Of a DNA stretch of 64,000 bases, positions 20,801 through 31,853 are shown piece by piece (position 1 is the first letter of the stretch; each line of letters opens with the position of its first letter). The position numbers and the translations under genes are program-made. The DNA is from Rickettsia australis str. Phillips. GTDB lineage: Bacteria > Pseudomonadota > Alphaproteobacteria > Rickettsiales > Rickettsiaceae. The stretch spans positions 26,865 to 90,864 of the forward strand of contig NZ_AKVZ01000032.1 in the NCBI RefSeq assembly GCF_000273745.1, in the 5' to 3' direction. The notes under the pieces are model-generated. The model had not been told where the DNA came from and made no database searches. It worked only from the letters and a program-made list of their open reading frames with translations.

Positions 20801-21365
20801 ATTCCGAAGCTATCTTAATATAACTATCCTCAATAAACTGTTCTTCCGGCAAATCGTGCCTCATAATCTCAAAGTAAAAACGATCTCCTAAGATTTCCTG
20901 TAGAGTGCGGGCAAACAACATCGCTTGTTCTTGCTCACGAGCTAGTAAGCATTGTCCGACAATACCCTCAGTATAACAACATAATGCTATTAGCCCTTCT
21001 TGATATTCGATTAAATCTTCAAAAGTAATATGATCACATATCTTACGATCATTTTTAGTGAAAGTAAGGCTTGATAGTTTGAGTAAATTTTTATAACCGG
21101 TTTCATCTTTAGCTATAAGCAAAATTTGAGCAAAAATATCTACATCATATTTTATATTTAGAATAACTCCATGTATCGGCTGTAGTCCTTTTTTTACTGC
21201 GTATAATGCAAATTCTAACGAGCCAAATAAATTTCCCTTATCTGCCAAACAAATAGCAGGCATTTTATTCGATGAAGCAAGTTCTACTATCTTCTCAAGC
21301 GTTAATGCACTTTCTAGAAAAGAATAAGAGCTTTGAGTTCTTAAATGAATAAATTCAGGTTGCAT
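17808..21365 (-). CDS. dnaE: DNA polymerase III alpha subunit, with in-frame repeat
   Basis: DnaE is the replicative polymerase. The 1185-aa product has the PHP domain at the N-terminus ([16 protein letters not shown]), the polymerase active site ([32 protein letters not shown] with the catalytic Asp residues), and the fingers ([50 protein letters not shown]). The HhH and OB-fold regions follow ([36 protein letters not shown]). Residues about 830-857 are encoded by a family D palindromic repeat in frame. They sit where DnaE normally has a short hairpin between [12 protein letters not shown] and [13 protein letters not shown]. The rest is normal and the frame is open throughout, so the protein should be functional with the insert on the surface. 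Confidence 0.96.
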   Translation of the reverse strand: MQPEFIHLRTQSSYSFLESALTLEKIVELASSNKMPAICLADKGNLFGSLEFALYAVKKGLQPIHGVILNIKYDVDIFAQILLIAKDETGYKNLLKLSSLTFTKNDRKICDHITFEDLIEYQEGLIALCCYTEGIVGQCLLAREQEQAMLFARTLQEILGDRFYFEIMRHDLPEEQFIEDSYIKIASELSIPLVATNKVLFSEKSMHDAHDVLLCISAGVTKDYPDRKTVSENCYFRSPHEMRELFSDLPNAIQNTVNLRERCYFAAHANPPMLPNFATKDISETDLIRKDAKEGLLARLATKFKSENISLENQEELKTEYFARLNYELDIICNMNFAGYFLIVSDFIKWSKKEGILVGPGRGSGAGSVVAWSLLITDLDPIKFGLLFERFLNPERISMPDFDIDFCQERREEVINYVRSKYGNNRVGQIITFGKMQAKAVIKDVARVLSLPYKFADYLTELVPFSAVNPVTLEQAMREVPELANAAKGNGLYNLEGEAELIKLVLDTSLILEGLHRHSSTHAAGIVIAGTDLVDIVPVYKDANSDMLVVGYSMKYSEIAGLIKFDFLGLQTLTVITDCKKLLKEQGIEVDFNNMTFDDNKTYQMLCKGKGVGVFQFESIGMKDALRRLKPDSIHDLIALGALYRPGPMENISTYIACKHKLQQPDYLHELLKPILEETYGVVIYQEQVQRIAQILAGYTLGAADLLRRAMGKKIKKEMEEQEEIFVKGAIANNISESQAKSIFATVAKFAGYGFNKAHAAAYGVISYQTAYLKANYSAEFLVACLNLELNNHDKINLFLQEVKDSGIKIIAPNINISEGYFTTCHFGSALCHPRVGKDPEKTSEMKMGSRFCGNDIEGTGYDKEESAIIFALGAIKGVTPNFGKLVTDERNARGAFKSITDFIERLPPKSINSKLLENLIKSGCFDELHDNRLQLFLSISKLLAYSTSYHEEQESNQFSLIKVSSLSSTILVSSDYADKNTLAFYEFESMGLFISNHPLTEYKGIFSRLNILNTADLHNNLPEGTHRVNLAGVIQKKDSRMSARGRFVTLVLSDPENIFELSIFSEEVLKDYVHLLEVKSLVVVNCDIVKNEGGIKLTAKSFSSIEDAINNKQFELQLYPKNYEELEQIVTLLAARTNNGDQSNAKATIYLQSEDVKNFVAKITLSEKFFLQGQDFEILKGYSK
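18796..18873. repeat. Family D repeat D2, inside the dnaE coding sequence
   Basis: ATGTCATTCCCGCAAAAGCG at the left and GCCTACACGAGGATGACAT at the right match the arms of the intergenic family D copies. It is read in the dnaE frame as [15 protein letters not shown] followed by [11 protein letters not shown]. It has no stop codon in that frame, and dnaE continues in phase on both sides. Confidence 0.93.
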
Positions 21366-21404
21366 TTTTTATTAATGTTAAAGTTTATTGTCTTCATGAC
21401 ACTG

Positions 21405-21482
21405 TGCCACCCCCGTGGCTTGACCACGGGGTCCAGTCTTTTTTAATTTTTTTGATACCGTGGTCAAGCCGCAGTATGACAC
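21405..21482. repeat. Family C dispersed repeat, copy C2
   Basis: CCACCCCCGTGGCTTGACCA at the left and GATACCGTGGTCAAGCCGCA plus GTATGACA at the right form the family C palindrome. It separates ugd from dnaE (minus strand). Confidence 0.87.
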
Positions 21483-21512
21483 CGAGTGTATTTTCCGTTC
21501 CATACACCAAGG

Positions 21513-22817
21513 CTACATTTTACTCCCGACTACATAATATCTAAAACCGATTTTTTTCATTACTTCATTATCTAGTATGTTTCTAAGGTCAATGATTATT
21601 GGTGATTTTACTAAATCATAAATTCCGTGCCAATTCAGTTCTTTGAATTCTAACCATTCAGTTGCAATAACTATAATATCTACTGACTTACATGCTTCAG
21701 CTATCGAATCTAAATATAGCAAATTTTTATGTTCTAAATTCTTTTTAGCATTTTCAAGCCCAATAGGATCAAATGCTTTAACATATACATCTTTATTTAA
21801 TAAGATCTTTACAATTTCAATGGCAGGACTTGCCCTAACATCATCTGTTCCTGCTTTGTATGTTAAGCCTAAAATTGCTATATTTTTACCTTTTAAATCT
21901 CTATCTAACAAAGTAGCTATTTTAGCTACCATATTACTTGGACGCTGCTTATTACTTTTAATTACTGCCTTAAGAATCTTACAATCGATATGATGATTTT
22001 CTACAAGATTATTTAATGCTAGAATATCTTTTGGAAAACATGAACCACCAAAACCAGGACCTGCATTTAAAAAATTTTGACCGATTCTTTGGTCAAGTCC
22101 TACACCTTTAGATAAATCTTTAATATTACCACCAATTTTTTCGCATAAGTCAGCCATTTCATTAATAAAAGCAATTTTGGTAGCTAAAAAACTATTTGAA
22201 GCATATTTAATAAGCTCACTCGTCACTAAATCGGTAACCACGAACTTTGCTCCTTGTTCTATTAAAGGTGCATAAATTTTTCGTAATATTTCCTCTGATT
22301 CTTTATTATGTACACCGATAACTATACGATCAGGATATAAAAAATCTTCTACCGCACTGCCCTCTCTTAAAAACTCAGGATTAGAAGCAACATTAAATGA
22401 AAAGCTTTGTGATTTTAAAGCAGCTATAATATTACTGCAACTACCAGGCGGAACAGTAGATTTTATGACTATTAAACAATCTTTATTTATATGCTTAGAA
22501 ACTTTATTAATAGCATCATAGACATATTTTAAATCTGCTTCTCCCGACTCTTTTGAAGGCGTACCAACCGTAATAAATATTGCCTCGGCATTTTGAAGTT
22601 CATTATTATAAATATTTGTAAATTTTAACCTATTAGTTTCTAAAGCTTGCTTAAGATATTCATCAAGCTTAGCTTCATAAATCGGCAATATTTGCTTATT
22701 TAATTTGGATATTTTCACCGCATCATTATCAAGACAAATAACATTATGGCCTAAATAGCTCATAATAATACCTGAGACTAATCCCACATATCCGCTACCG
22801 ACAAATGTAATATTCAT
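21513..22817 (-). CDS. ugd: UDP-glucose 6-dehydrogenase
   Basis: This enzyme oxidises UDP-glucose to UDP-glucuronate with two NAD+ in the cytoplasm, feeding surface polysaccharide synthesis. The 434-aa product has an N-terminal Rossmann fold (ITFVGSGYVGLVSG), the segment STVPPGS, NPEFLREGSAVEDF, and the catalytic cysteine Cys260 in GPGFGGSCFPKD. The UDP-binding C-terminal domain follows (LGLTYKAGTDDVRASPA). The length is normal for the family. The nucleotide-sugar substrate is inferred from the family; related dehydrogenases acting on other UDP-sugars are less likely. No sugar-pathway genes are adjacent. Confidence 0.92.
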   Translation of the reverse strand: MNITFVGSGYVGLVSGIIMSYLGHNVICLDNDAVKISKLNKQILPIYEAKLDEYLKQALETNRLKFTNIYNNELQNAEAIFITVGTPSKESGEADLKYVYDAINKVSKHINKDCLIVIKSTVPPGSCSNIIAALKSQSFSFNVASNPEFLREGSAVEDFLYPDRIVIGVHNKESEEILRKIYAPLIEQGAKFVVTDLVTSELIKYASNSFLATKIAFINEMADLCEKIGGNIKDLSKGVGLDQRIGQNFLNAGPGFGGSCFPKDILALNNLVENHHIDCKILKAVIKSNKQRPSNMVAKIATLLDRDLKGKNIAILGLTYKAGTDDVRASPAIEIVKILLNKDVYVKAFDPIGLENAKKNLEHKNLLYLDSIAEACKSVDIIVIATEWLEFKELNWHGIYDLVKSPIIIDLRNILDNEVMKKIGFRYYVVGSKM

Positions 22818-22866
22818 AATTTTTTGTGATTTTTATATTAAATTTTTAAATTATACGTTATATTCC

Positions 22867-23017
22867 AAGTTTATACCTCAAATAAATGAAGAGTAGTATA
22901 GACGAAGATCAACTTCAAAAAGAGCAAGAAATCCACAAGACGAGGAATGGAGCGTATACTTAATACGTGCAGTACTTGTAGGATGACGTAGCCAATTTTT
23001 GAAGTTCATCGAGTATA
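22867..23017. repeat. Family A dispersed repeat, copy A5
   Basis: Close to the family consensus: AAATGAAGAGTAGTATAGAC and GATCAACTTCAAAAAGAGC at the left, and GCCAATTTTTGAAGTTCATC GAGTATAT at the right. It lies between the divergent ugd and AsmA-like genes, so here it borders 5' ends rather than a stop codon. Confidence 0.85.
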
Positions 23018-23056
23018 TAAAGCTTTTATCATATTTCAATAGATTTACAAGCTCAA

Positions 23057-25569
23057 ATGAATTTTATTAAAAAAACCTTTATTAGTATTTTTATAATTCT
23101 AATTTCATTATCTTTGGCTATAACTCTAACTGTTTATAGTGCAAATAAAGGACTCTTAAATGAACCTTTGAAAAAAATAATTGAATTTTATTTAAGTAAA
23201 AATGATATAAAGGCTGTACTACATCATTTAGAATTTAAAGAAAACCGATTATCCATAGATAAAATTTCCTTAAGTCTTATAGATAATGCTAGAGGAGAAA
23301 TTAACGATTTTAATCTTTTCTTTAATTTCAAAAATTTCTTCTCTAATTCGTTAATAGAGGCTAATTTTAATATTGATAAAATTTCTATAATCTCAAATAA
23401 CGATGAAGAGATTATAAATACTTCAACAACCGGTGATTATTCATTAAATATAATTAAACAAGATTCCCTAACCGACATACGGCTAGCTTCAATAAAAAGT
23501 GATATCTTAACGGATGAGCAAGGAGCAGACTTACCTCTAGGAAATGCTTTATGCTCATATAAAACCGCCTATTCTAAAGATAATCCAAAGATCGTTAATT
23601 GCAAACTCACATTTGGGGACCAAGCGTTTTTATCACTAAACGGTATAATAACCGATAAAAATATTGATGCAAGTGCAGCTGCCGCAAATATGCCTTTAAT
23701 AATTTATCAAACAGTCGAAAAAATTATTCCGGATAATCCTATAATCTCATATTTACGAGAACATATAAAACAAGGTTACATCCAAAACGGAGAATTAAAT
23801 ATTAAATTAGATAAAAAATTTTTAAAAAAAATATTTTAGTAGAAGATAATTTAAAAGCAAATTTACATATCTCGAATTTTGAATATAAATATCATACAGA
23901 TTTACCGCCTTTGACTAAAGTTGATACTAATATAATCATTTCAGGGCCAGAAATAAAATTTCTAATTAATGAAGCATATAGCGGTAAAAGTGTTGTTTCA
24001 GACGGTATTATGACTTTCAAATGGGAAGGACCGGATAAATCGCAATTTGTTTTTAATGCTACTGCTAAAGGTGAAATTAACGACTTAATTGCCTTTGTTC
24101 CAAATGATGCATATCAAAATATTAAAGCTCAAAATATTGATCTTAAACAAATTAAAGGAACAGCAAATTCAATAATAGAGCTAATAATGCCTATTAGCCC
24201 AAATATCCCTAATAGCTATAATGTTTTGTCGACATTAACAAATATCTCTTTTAACACCTTAGACAATAATATCCTATTACAAAACGGTGAAGCCAAAGGT
24301 AGTTTTAAAGATAATAAATTAAATATTAGCGGTAAAGGTAAAATTAATAATTATACAAGCAGCTTTACTTATGATCATGATATATCAGATAAAAATAATG
24401 AGTGTTTACTTAAAATAAACAGTAATATTACGGCAAATAATCAAAGATTTGGAGTATTGAAATTAATTTCAGGCAGCACCGTTTTAAATTTTGAGTATAA
24501 AAAACAGCATAATAATGAGAGTTTTATTACCGTTAATTCTAATCTTGATAATTTAGAATTTTATATAGATAAAGTATCTATTCATAAAAAATTACATAAA
24601 AAAGCTAATTTATATTTATATACTAAATTAAATGATAAAAATTTGGATAGCAATATTGAATTTAACCTTTCAGGGCAGGATAATCTAAAAATTAACGGTA
24701 ATGCCTTAATTAAGGAAAATATTTATAATATTAATCTAGCCTCTGTTAAACATAATCATACGGATTTAAAAGGAAAAATAATCATAGATAACCATAATCT
24801 TAATACGGAACTTTATGGAAGCGGATTAGATTTATCAAATGCTAATATGATGCAGTTTTTAGAAAAAGAGGGAGATTCTACACGTAATATTAATTTAAAA
24901 ACTAATATATCAAAAATAATTTTAAAGAATAATATCATTCTAGGTAATCTTGATTTAGCAATTAAATGTGATAAAGTGCGGTGTTTCTCCGGTTTTCTAA
25001 ATGCTAATATTGATAATAAAAAAGTTAAGATGTCGCTTACCGCTAAAGAAACTTTTGAACAATGGCTAATTGAATCCGATAATGCCGGAGCATTGCTTCA
25101 GGGACTCGGAATGTATACCACTATGCAAAACGGTCAGATTAACATCAACTTAAATACAAAAAGATATGAAGTAAAAAAAGGGGAAATAGTGCCGATATTA
25201 GACGGCAAATTTTCTATAAAACATTTTACGGTAGTCGATACTCCTTTTTTAACACGGCTTGTTTCCTTTGTTTCGTTGCCCGGTTTTCTTAGTTCAATAA
25301 CTAATAATAAAAATATTTTATTTGAAGATATGACCGGTAAATTTAATTATAGAGGAAATATAATTACAATTTTCGATACGGAAGCACATGGACCATTCTT
25401 TGATTTTACTATGAAAGGTAATATTGATACCAAGCAGCAATTAATTACGGTTAAAGGAAATGTTATTCCTTCATTTTTCTTAATCAGTACTATTGTAACT
25501 AAAATACCAGTAGTCGGTAAAATATTTTCCAAAGTAGCCCCTTACTCCTTAACAATGAACTATAAATAG
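23057..25569 (+). pseudogene. AsmA/YhdP-like envelope protein, split by an A8-tract frameshift
   Basis: Two open frames (23057-23839 and 23911-25569) form one gene of about 835 codons. The first begins with a signal-anchor (IKKTFISIFIILISLSLAIT) and the second ends with the AsmA/YhdP C-terminal pattern (LVSFVSLPGFLSS, GNIDTKQQLITVKGNVIPS, VPVVGKIFS). Such proteins span the periplasm and are linked to lipid transport and outer-membrane integrity in other bacteria. The frame breaks in a run of eight A at 23824-23831. One added A would join the frames through NILVEDNLKANLHISNFEY. The downstream 552 codons have no other lesion, so the break is recent, corrected by slippage, or a sequencing error. 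Confidence 0.72.
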
Positions 25570-25578
25570 TTATACTCT

Positions 25579-26844
25579 GTGTACAAAAAATTATATTTAA
25601 TCGGTATTTTACTTTTAGGCTTAATTTCCGGTCTTACGTTTAATTTAATTTTTTTCACGGTTCCATACCAATTATCCGAAGCAAAATACACCACTGATAT
25701 AATAGGTTCGATATCACTAGCTGCTTTTCCGTATTGCTTAAAGGTCATATGGTCACCTTTTATAGATAAATACTCTATACCTTTTTTATGTTCTAAATTC
25801 GGTCACAGGCGTGGCTGGGCATTGGTATCACAGATATTTTTAATCCTAGCGATGACGGGGTTCTTAAACATACGCCCTTGTAATAACTTATATATTACTG
25901 CAATTATCTTATTTATTATTTCATTCTGCAGTTCTACGCAAGATATTGTACTTGACGCATATAGAATTGAGAGACCTATATCTAAAGAAGAGCTTTCAAT
26001 GGCTTTTACCTTTAGTAGCATAGGGTTTCGTTTAGGTATGTTACTTGGCAGCGTCGGTGCTTTATATTCATCAATTATTTTCGGCTGGAATACAGTATAT
26101 AAATTTGCTTTATTCATTACTATAGTTGGACCTATAGTAATCTTATGTATCAAAGAACCGAAACCTAAAGAAAAACGTCATACGGCTAATAATTTAATAG
26201 GATTAAAACAATATTTTGAAGTTATTAAAAAAAGTATTATATCTTTAAAAAATGAACAACAATATTTATTGCTAATTATATTGTTTGTCTTTTTATATAA
26301 AGCTGCAGATTCCATACCGATGGCTATGAGTTCGCCTTTATTTATAGATTTAAGTTTTACTACTCATGAAATTGCCGTTATTTACAAAGCTTACGGGTTA
26401 CTAATCATGATAGTCGGAGGAACTTTAGGCGGAGTTTTAGCTACAAAAATAGGTATATTTCATAGTGTCTTAATTGGTGGAGTTATTCAATTATTGTCAC
26501 CTCTTATGTTTATGATTCTTGCGACCATCGGCTATGATATAAGGACATTTATCATAACCGTTACAGTACAAAATTTTTGTGCAGGCTTTGCAGGAACTAT
26601 TATCTCTATCTATTTTGCTAGTCTTTGTAATAGCGAATTTGTTGCCACACAATATTCTATTCTTGCATCTTTTAGCTCTCTTAGCCGTATTATTCTAGCT
26701 AGCCTTGGCGGTATTTGTGCAAAATATCTTACTTGGTCTGTATTCTTTTTAGGTAATACTCTGTTTAGCATGTTATTTATACCGATATTTTATAAAATAT
26801 ATAAAAAGAAACTAGACTTTGTGAATATTTCTAAAAAGATATGA
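25579..26844 (+). CDS. ampG: AmpG-family MFS transporter
   Basis: AmpG permeases import anhydro-muropeptides for cell-wall recycling. The 421-aa product has about twelve membrane segments and the AmpG signatures: [20 protein letters not shown] in the first loop, [15 protein letters not shown], and [21 protein letters not shown]. It begins with GTG at 25579, ten bases after the previous stop codon, so it probably shares a transcript with the AsmA-like gene. Rickettsiae carry several AmpG paralogues, so the substrate of this one is not certain. Confidence 0.87.
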   Translation: MYKKLYLIGILLLGLISGLTFNLIFFTVPYQLSEAKYTTDIIGSISLAAFPYCLKVIWSPFIDKYSIPFLCSKFGHRRGWALVSQIFLILAMTGFLNIRPCNNLYITAIILFIISFCSSTQDIVLDAYRIERPISKEELSMAFTFSSIGFRLGMLLGSVGALYSSIIFGWNTVYKFALFITIVGPIVILCIKEPKPKEKRHTANNLIGLKQYFEVIKKSIISLKNEQQYLLLIILFVFLYKAADSIPMAMSSPLFIDLSFTTHEIAVIYKAYGLLIMIVGGTLGGVLATKIGIFHSVLIGGVIQLLSPLMFMILATIGYDIRTFIITVTVQNFCAGFAGTIISIYFASLCNSEFVATQYSILASFSSLSRIILASLGGICAKYLTWSVFFLGNTLFSMLFIPIFYKIYKKKLDFVNISKKI

Positions 26845-26912
26845 CAATTATTAAAAAAGGTTTATAATATTGATATATATATACTTCTGCGCAATGAAGA
26901 GTCAGAATTTTT

Positions 26913-27668
26913 ATGAAATTATATAGTTTTCAAGAACATTTATTAGAATTAAAAATAAGACTGCTTAGAATATTTACTGCTTTTATAATTATATTTGCTA
27001 TTTGCTATTATTTTAGCGACTATATTTATAGTTTTTTATTAAAACCGCTTGCTAAGCTAAGCGGTGATACGGTACGCAATATAATTTATACAGGGCTTAC
27101 AGAAGCATTTTTTACCTATATTAAACTTGCAGCTTTTACTGCTTTTACTATTATTATACCTATAATTGCTTTGGAGTGTTATTTATTTATCAACCCAGGG
27201 TTATATCACCATGAAAAAAAAATTATCGCTTTTATTCTTTTTATGTCGCCTATTTTATTTTGGTGTGGTAGTATTTTTGTTTTTTACTTTGTAATGCCAA
27301 AAGCTTGGAATTTTTTTCTTAGTTTTGAAAAACGTGATATGATAGTACCGATAGTTTTAGAAGCAAGAATTAGCGAGTATCTAAATTTAGTTATTCATTT
27401 AATTATTGCTTTTGGAGTTGCTTTTCAACTGCCGATTGTGATAATAATATTAAATATACTCAAAATAGTTAAGGTACAAACACTTAAGCAAAAAAGACGC
27501 ATTGCCGTGGTAATTAACTTTATTATTGCAGGAATATTAACGCCTCCTGACATTTTAAGCCAGTTTGCTCTTGCAATACCGCTACTTTTATTATATGAAA
27601 CTTCAATAATGATATGTAATTTTATAGAAAAATCGAGGACACTAAATGTTAAATATCAAATGGATTAG
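26913..27668 (+). CDS. tatC: Twin-arginine translocase subunit TatC
   Basis: TatC is the integral receptor of the Tat pathway that exports folded proteins with twin-arginine signals. The 251-aa product begins with the conserved [17 protein letters not shown] (contact region for signal peptides). It has six membrane segments with the family patterns [22 protein letters not shown] and [22 protein letters not shown]. It overlaps the start of serS by 23 bases, which indicates coupling. tatA and tatB are not in the window. Confidence 0.95.
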   Translation: MKLYSFQEHLLELKIRLLRIFTAFIIIFAICYYFSDYIYSFLLKPLAKLSGDTVRNIIYTGLTEAFFTYIKLAAFTAFTIIIPIIALECYLFINPGLYHHEKKIIAFILFMSPILFWCGSIFVFYFVMPKAWNFFLSFEKRDMIVPIVLEARISEYLNLVIHLIIAFGVAFQLPIVIIILNILKIVKVQTLKQKRRIAVVINFIIAGILTPPDILSQFALAIPLLLLYETSIMICNFIEKSRTLNVKYQMD

Positions 27669-28923
27669 AGAAAATCAAGAATTATTCAATGAAAAGCTTA
27701 GCCAAAGATTTATTGAACCTATGTCTAGTAAAATTGCTATGCTCGACGAAGAGAAAAGAAAAATTACGAGTTTAATTCAAGAATTTCAGCATGCACGTAA
27801 GGTAAAATCAAAAATTTTAGGTAATATGGCCTCTAAAAGCGGCGAAGAGTTTGAAGGGCTACAAAGAGATGTCAAACATATAAATGAGAAATTGGAAGAA
27901 CTTGAACAGGATCTAAATAATAATAACGAATTAAATGAGCTATTAAATATGCTTCCTAATATTCCGGACGAAGAAGTACCTTACGGAATAGATGAAAGTA
28001 TGAATAAATTAGTTCGTACTTACGGAGAGACAAATCCAAATACTTTAAATAAACAGCATTTTGAACTAGGTACAAAATTAAATTTAATGGATTTTGAACA
28101 AACTGCTAAAATTTCTGGGGCTAGATTTGTAACGTTAAAAGGTGATTTAGCAAAGTTAGAACGTGCTTTAATTAACTTTATGATTGATGTGCATACTAAG
28201 GAGTTTAACTTCTTTGAGATATCGCCTCCAGTATTAGTTCGAGATAATGCTATGTATAATTCAGGACAACTACCTAAATTTACTGAAGAGTCTTTTGCAA
28301 CAACAAATGGTTACAGACTAATTCCAACCGCCGAAGTACCTTTAGTAAATATAGTCGCCGATACTATTATACCAAGGGAAAAATTACCGATGCGTTATGT
28401 TGCTTACACCCCGTGCTTTAGATCAGAAGCAGGTAGTAGCGGTAGAGATACAAAAGGTATGATTAGATTACATCAGTTCGGTAAAGTTGAGCTAGTATCT
28501 ATTACTACTCCGGAAGAATCAAAAAATGAGCATGAATATATAACTAATGCATCAGAGACTATTTTACAAAAACTGAATCTTCCTTATCGTGTTATGTTAC
28601 TGTGCACCGGAGATATGGGATTTGCGGCAAAAAAAACCTATGATATAGAAGTGTGGCTTCCGGGACAAAAGCAATATCGTGAAATTGCTAGCTGTTCTAA
28701 TTGTGGGGATTTTCAAGCACGTAGAATGAAAGCAAGATATAAGGAATTCGGCAGTAACGAAACTACCTTAGTCCATACTTTAAATGCTTCAGGATTACCT
28801 ATAGGAAGAACTATGGTTGCAATACTTGAAAATTATCAAAATGAAGATGGCTCAATAACTATACCTGATGTTTTAATAAATTACATGGGAGGGTTACAAA
28901 AAATCACTACATATAGTGAATAA
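27646..28923 (+). CDS. serS: Seryl-tRNA synthetase
   Basis: SerRS charges tRNA-Ser (and tRNA-Sec where present). The 425-aa product has the long N-terminal coiled-coil arm (about 30-105) that contacts the tRNA extra arm, and the class II core. Motif 2 is [19 protein letters not shown] with HQFGKVE, the substrate region is [14 protein letters not shown], and motif 3 is [20 protein letters not shown] lies 7 bases before the ATG, inside the end of tatC, and fixes this start. The length is standard. Confidence 0.96.
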   Translation: MLNIKWIRENQELFNEKLSQRFIEPMSSKIAMLDEEKRKITSLIQEFQHARKVKSKILGNMASKSGEEFEGLQRDVKHINEKLEELEQDLNNNNELNELLNMLPNIPDEEVPYGIDESMNKLVRTYGETNPNTLNKQHFELGTKLNLMDFEQTAKISGARFVTLKGDLAKLERALINFMIDVHTKEFNFFEISPPVLVRDNAMYNSGQLPKFTEESFATTNGYRLIPTAEVPLVNIVADTIIPREKLPMRYVAYTPCFRSEAGSSGRDTKGMIRLHQFGKVELVSITTPEESKNEHEYITNASETILQKLNLPYRVMLLCTGDMGFAAKKTYDIEVWLPGQKQYREIASCSNCGDFQARRMKARYKEFGSNETTLVHTLNASGLPIGRTMVAILENYQNEDGSITIPDVLINYMGGLQKITTYSE

Positions 28924-28991
28924 TTGTTTATTAAATGTAAATAATAAGGTAAAGTTTTGTGATATACTTGCCTACTTACTATTCATTTATT

Positions 28992-29035
28992 CGAGTATAT
29001 CTTAAATAATTTGAAAAATTGGCTCTGTATGGTAG
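28992..29035. repeat. Partial family A repeat, copy A6
   Basis: CGAGTATATCTTAAATAATT followed by TGAAAAATTGGCTC is the reverse complement of the right end of family A elements. Only about 45 bases are recognisable; the rest is missing or diverged. It precedes a family C copy, and the whole gap 28924-29204 holds only these repeats. Confidence 0.5.
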
Positions 29036-29068
29036 AAGATGCGGTTGCGTGTGGGTTGATTTTTTCGT

Positions 29069-29169
29069 TGTCACCCCGTGGCTTGTGACCACGGGATCCA
29101 GTTTATAATACTAAAAATTAGTATTGTAAGTTTTTTGCTGGATACCGTGGTCAAGCCACAGGGTGACAC
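29069..29169. repeat. Family C dispersed repeat, copy C3
   Basis: TGTCACCCCGTGGCTTGTGA and CCACGGGATCCAG at the left, GCTGGATACCGTGGTCAAGC and CACAGGGTGACACA at the right. It has an extra inner palindrome (ACTAAAAATTAGT). It fills the gap before rvhB4b. Confidence 0.87.
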
Positions 29170-29204
29170 AGTATACAAAACGATAATTTAAATTCAGGTT
29201 ATTT

Positions 29205-31637
29205 GTGTTTAGTGATTTACGAAAATTTGACAAAGATATATATAATTATAATGCTCCTAATTTTATACCTATAGCATGTCATTATAATGAAAATACTTTA
29301 CTTACCAAAGATGGTAAATTACTACAAATTATAAAAATACACGGCATTAATTCAGAGAAAATAAGCGATAACATACAAAATTTACGTGAAATGGTTAGAG
29401 TTTCTATAAAAAAGAATATAACCGATTATGATTTTGCTTTTTGGCTACATACAATAAGAGAAAAACAAAATTTAGATGATTCCACTCCTTACAAAAAATT
29501 ATTACCAGCAAATATTCATGCACTATGGCAAAGAAAAAACCATTGGAATGATAAATTCGTTAATACTTTATATATATCTATAGTACATGATTCTGCTAAA
29601 GTTGACATCAAAAATTTTAACTCTTTAATAAATTCTTTATCTAATAAATTAATTACTGATTTTGAAAATAACTACTTAGATTCAGCTTTTCAAAAACTAG
29701 AAAATATCACTAATAATATTTTAAACGATTTAAACGAATTCGGTGCTGAGAAACTTGGTATAATATTTGAAAATGATAATGTTTTTTCTAATCCTTTATT
29801 TTTATATAATCGAATAGCTAACCTTAATAATAATGATTGTTTGGTACCTATAATAGATTTATCCGATGCACTAGGTAGAAGTATTTATACAATTAGCGGC
29901 GATAAAATGGTAGTTACGGATTATAAGGAAAAGAACAAATTTGCTTCTTTACTATCTATAAAAGAATATCAAGAAACTCCTTCTAATACACTGGATAAAT
30001 TTTTACAATTACCGATTGAATTAATAATAACTGAAATATTTTACTTTGTTAGCAAAAAACAAGTAATATCCAAATTGTGTGGTCAAGATTATATTCTAAA
30101 AATTACTAATGACTCAATTTTACTTAATCATAAAGGGATTAATAAGCTTGATGCAGCTAATTTAGATTTGCAATTTTGTAATCAGCAAATTTCAATTGCC
30201 GTTATAGAAGAAGATGAAAATAAACTAGATGCAGCTGTAGCTAAAGCATCAACCGAACTTTTTAAACTTGGTATTATTCATGTAAAAGAAGATCTTAATA
30301 TTGAACAAATATTTTGGTCGCAATTACCTGCTAATTTTGCCTTTATCCGTAGAATGTCACCATTACCCGTAGAATATATTGCTTCTCTTACCGCTCTTCA
30401 TAATACTACACTCGGTAATCAATATAATCCTTGGGGTAAGGCTATAACTTTACTGCGAACCGAGAAAGGTACTCCATATTTCATGAATTTTCATGATAAA
30501 ACAAATAAAGGTAATACTTGCATCTTTGGTACGGAAAAAACCGGCAAAACTGTATTATTGAACTTTCTAATATCAGAATCGACTAAATACGATCCAACAA
30601 TCATTTATATCTCTAATAATAATGATTCTAAAATTTTTATTGAATCAATAGAAGGCAAATGGTTAGAACCAGACAAACAAATTATCAATCCATTTTTAGT
30701 AGATGATACAGAAAAATCGCAAGCCTTTATTTTAGAATTTTTAAAATTAATCAGCGGTCATTATATTTCACCTCTTAGCGAAATAGAAATATCCTTTTTA
30801 GAGAAATTAAAAAATAAAATTTTATCAATTGAAAAAGAAAAACGTATTTTTTCCGATATTTTAAAATTAGAGGATTTTAAGGAGGAAGGAGGAATACAAA
30901 TACTTGATAAACTTAAAGTTTTTACCAAAGGACAATTATATTTCGGATTATTTGACGGACCATCTCTTAACATTGAAGAAGGGAAAGTTATAGGGTTCAA
31001 TTTATATAAACTGTCTGATGAGCCGTTTTCTAAACAATTTTACCCAACAGAGAGAAAATTTTTAGAACAATTTAATAATAATTTAAAGAAACACCAAAGT
31101 ATTAGTGCAGCAGTAATTTATGCTTTTACTTATCATTTAAGCCTAGTTGGCACACAACCTAAAATATTTGCTGCCGATAATTTGGATAAACTTTACAGAC
31201 CTGAAGTTTATTATGATAATATCAATTTAATCTATAATACTTTATCTCAAAATAACGGTGTTTTCGTCAGTAATTTCAATTTTATTTATCTTAAGTCATA
31301 TCCAAAATATACTATAAAACCTTGGCTTGATTTAATTAATACTAAAATTATTCTACCGTCTGACGTTAAAATAGAAGATTTAGATAAAATTTTAGGTTTA
31401 AGCGAGGCGGAAATACGAAAATTATCACAGCTAATACTTTCTGCAAGAATGTTCTTAATTAATAAGGATAATGAATCGATAGCTTCTGAATTAAGTATTG
31501 CCGCTTTAATAGGAATTGTCCGTATTTTATCAAGCAGACAAGAGGAAATGGATATTTATAAAAAAATACTTGAACAACACCAAGGTCCTCCGGATAATTG
31601 GATTAATTACCTATATAATGAGTTAAATACAGACTGA
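29205..31637 (+). CDS. rvhB4b: VirB4-like ATPase of the Rickettsiales vir homolog T4SS (RvhB4-II type)
   Basis: VirB4 proteins are the large inner-membrane-associated ATPases that power type IV secretion. The 810-aa product has the VirB4 N-terminal domain (FIPIACHYNENTLLTKDGKLLQIIKI...) and a RecA-like domain with a Walker A motif GTEKTGKT (442-449). The expected Walker B (hydrophobic strand then DE) is not evident; the nearest candidate reads KIFAADNLDKLYR. Rickettsia encodes two VirB4 copies, one in the main rvh cluster and a second, divergent one elsewhere. This isolated copy fits the second. It starts with GTG. A cysteine-rich secreted protein follows after a family B repeat. Confidence 0.88.
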   Translation: MFSDLRKFDKDIYNYNAPNFIPIACHYNENTLLTKDGKLLQIIKIHGINSEKISDNIQNLREMVRVSIKKNITDYDFAFWLHTIREKQNLDDSTPYKKLLPANIHALWQRKNHWNDKFVNTLYISIVHDSAKVDIKNFNSLINSLSNKLITDFENNYLDSAFQKLENITNNILNDLNEFGAEKLGIIFENDNVFSNPLFLYNRIANLNNNDCLVPIIDLSDALGRSIYTISGDKMVVTDYKEKNKFASLLSIKEYQETPSNTLDKFLQLPIELIITEIFYFVSKKQVISKLCGQDYILKITNDSILLNHKGINKLDAANLDLQFCNQQISIAVIEEDENKLDAAVAKASTELFKLGIIHVKEDLNIEQIFWSQLPANFAFIRRMSPLPVEYIASLTALHNTTLGNQYNPWGKAITLLRTEKGTPYFMNFHDKTNKGNTCIFGTEKTGKTVLLNFLISESTKYDPTIIYISNNNDSKIFIESIEGKWLEPDKQIINPFLVDDTEKSQAFILEFLKLISGHYISPLSEIEISFLEKLKNKILSIEKEKRIFSDILKLEDFKEEGGIQILDKLKVFTKGQLYFGLFDGPSLNIEEGKVIGFNLYKLSDEPFSKQFYPTERKFLEQFNNNLKKHQSISAAVIYAFTYHLSLVGTQPKIFAADNLDKLYRPEVYYDNINLIYNTLSQNNGVFVSNFNFIYLKSYPKYTIKPWLDLINTKIILPSDVKIEDLDKILGLSEAEIRKLSQLILSARMFLINKDNESIASELSIAALIGIVRILSSRQEEMDIYKKILEQHQGPPDNWINYLYNELNTD

Positions 31638-31672
31638 TGCGAATAACTACTAAAACCATTGTCATTTGAGGT

Positions 31673-31810
31673 GGTATTGCATGCGTGGATACCCAAATCG
31701 TCATTGCGAGGAGCGAAGCTTTGTTGCAATCTAGTTTTAATTTCATGAGATTGCCACGCTCCTTACAGTCGCGCGCAATGACGGAAAATTGGTCCATACG
31801 GGCAATGCCT
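31673..31810. repeat. Family B dispersed repeat, copy B6
   Basis: Starts GGTATTGCATGCGTGGATAC, continues CGTCATTGCGAGGAGCGAAG and GAGATTGCCACGCTCC, and ends GCAATGACGGAAAATTGG with a GGGCAATGCC tail. It separates rvhB4b from the cysteine-rich protein. Confidence 0.85.
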
Positions 31811-31853
31811 TCTCACAATGACAACAAAACAACGAACATAAAGAATACTCAAA

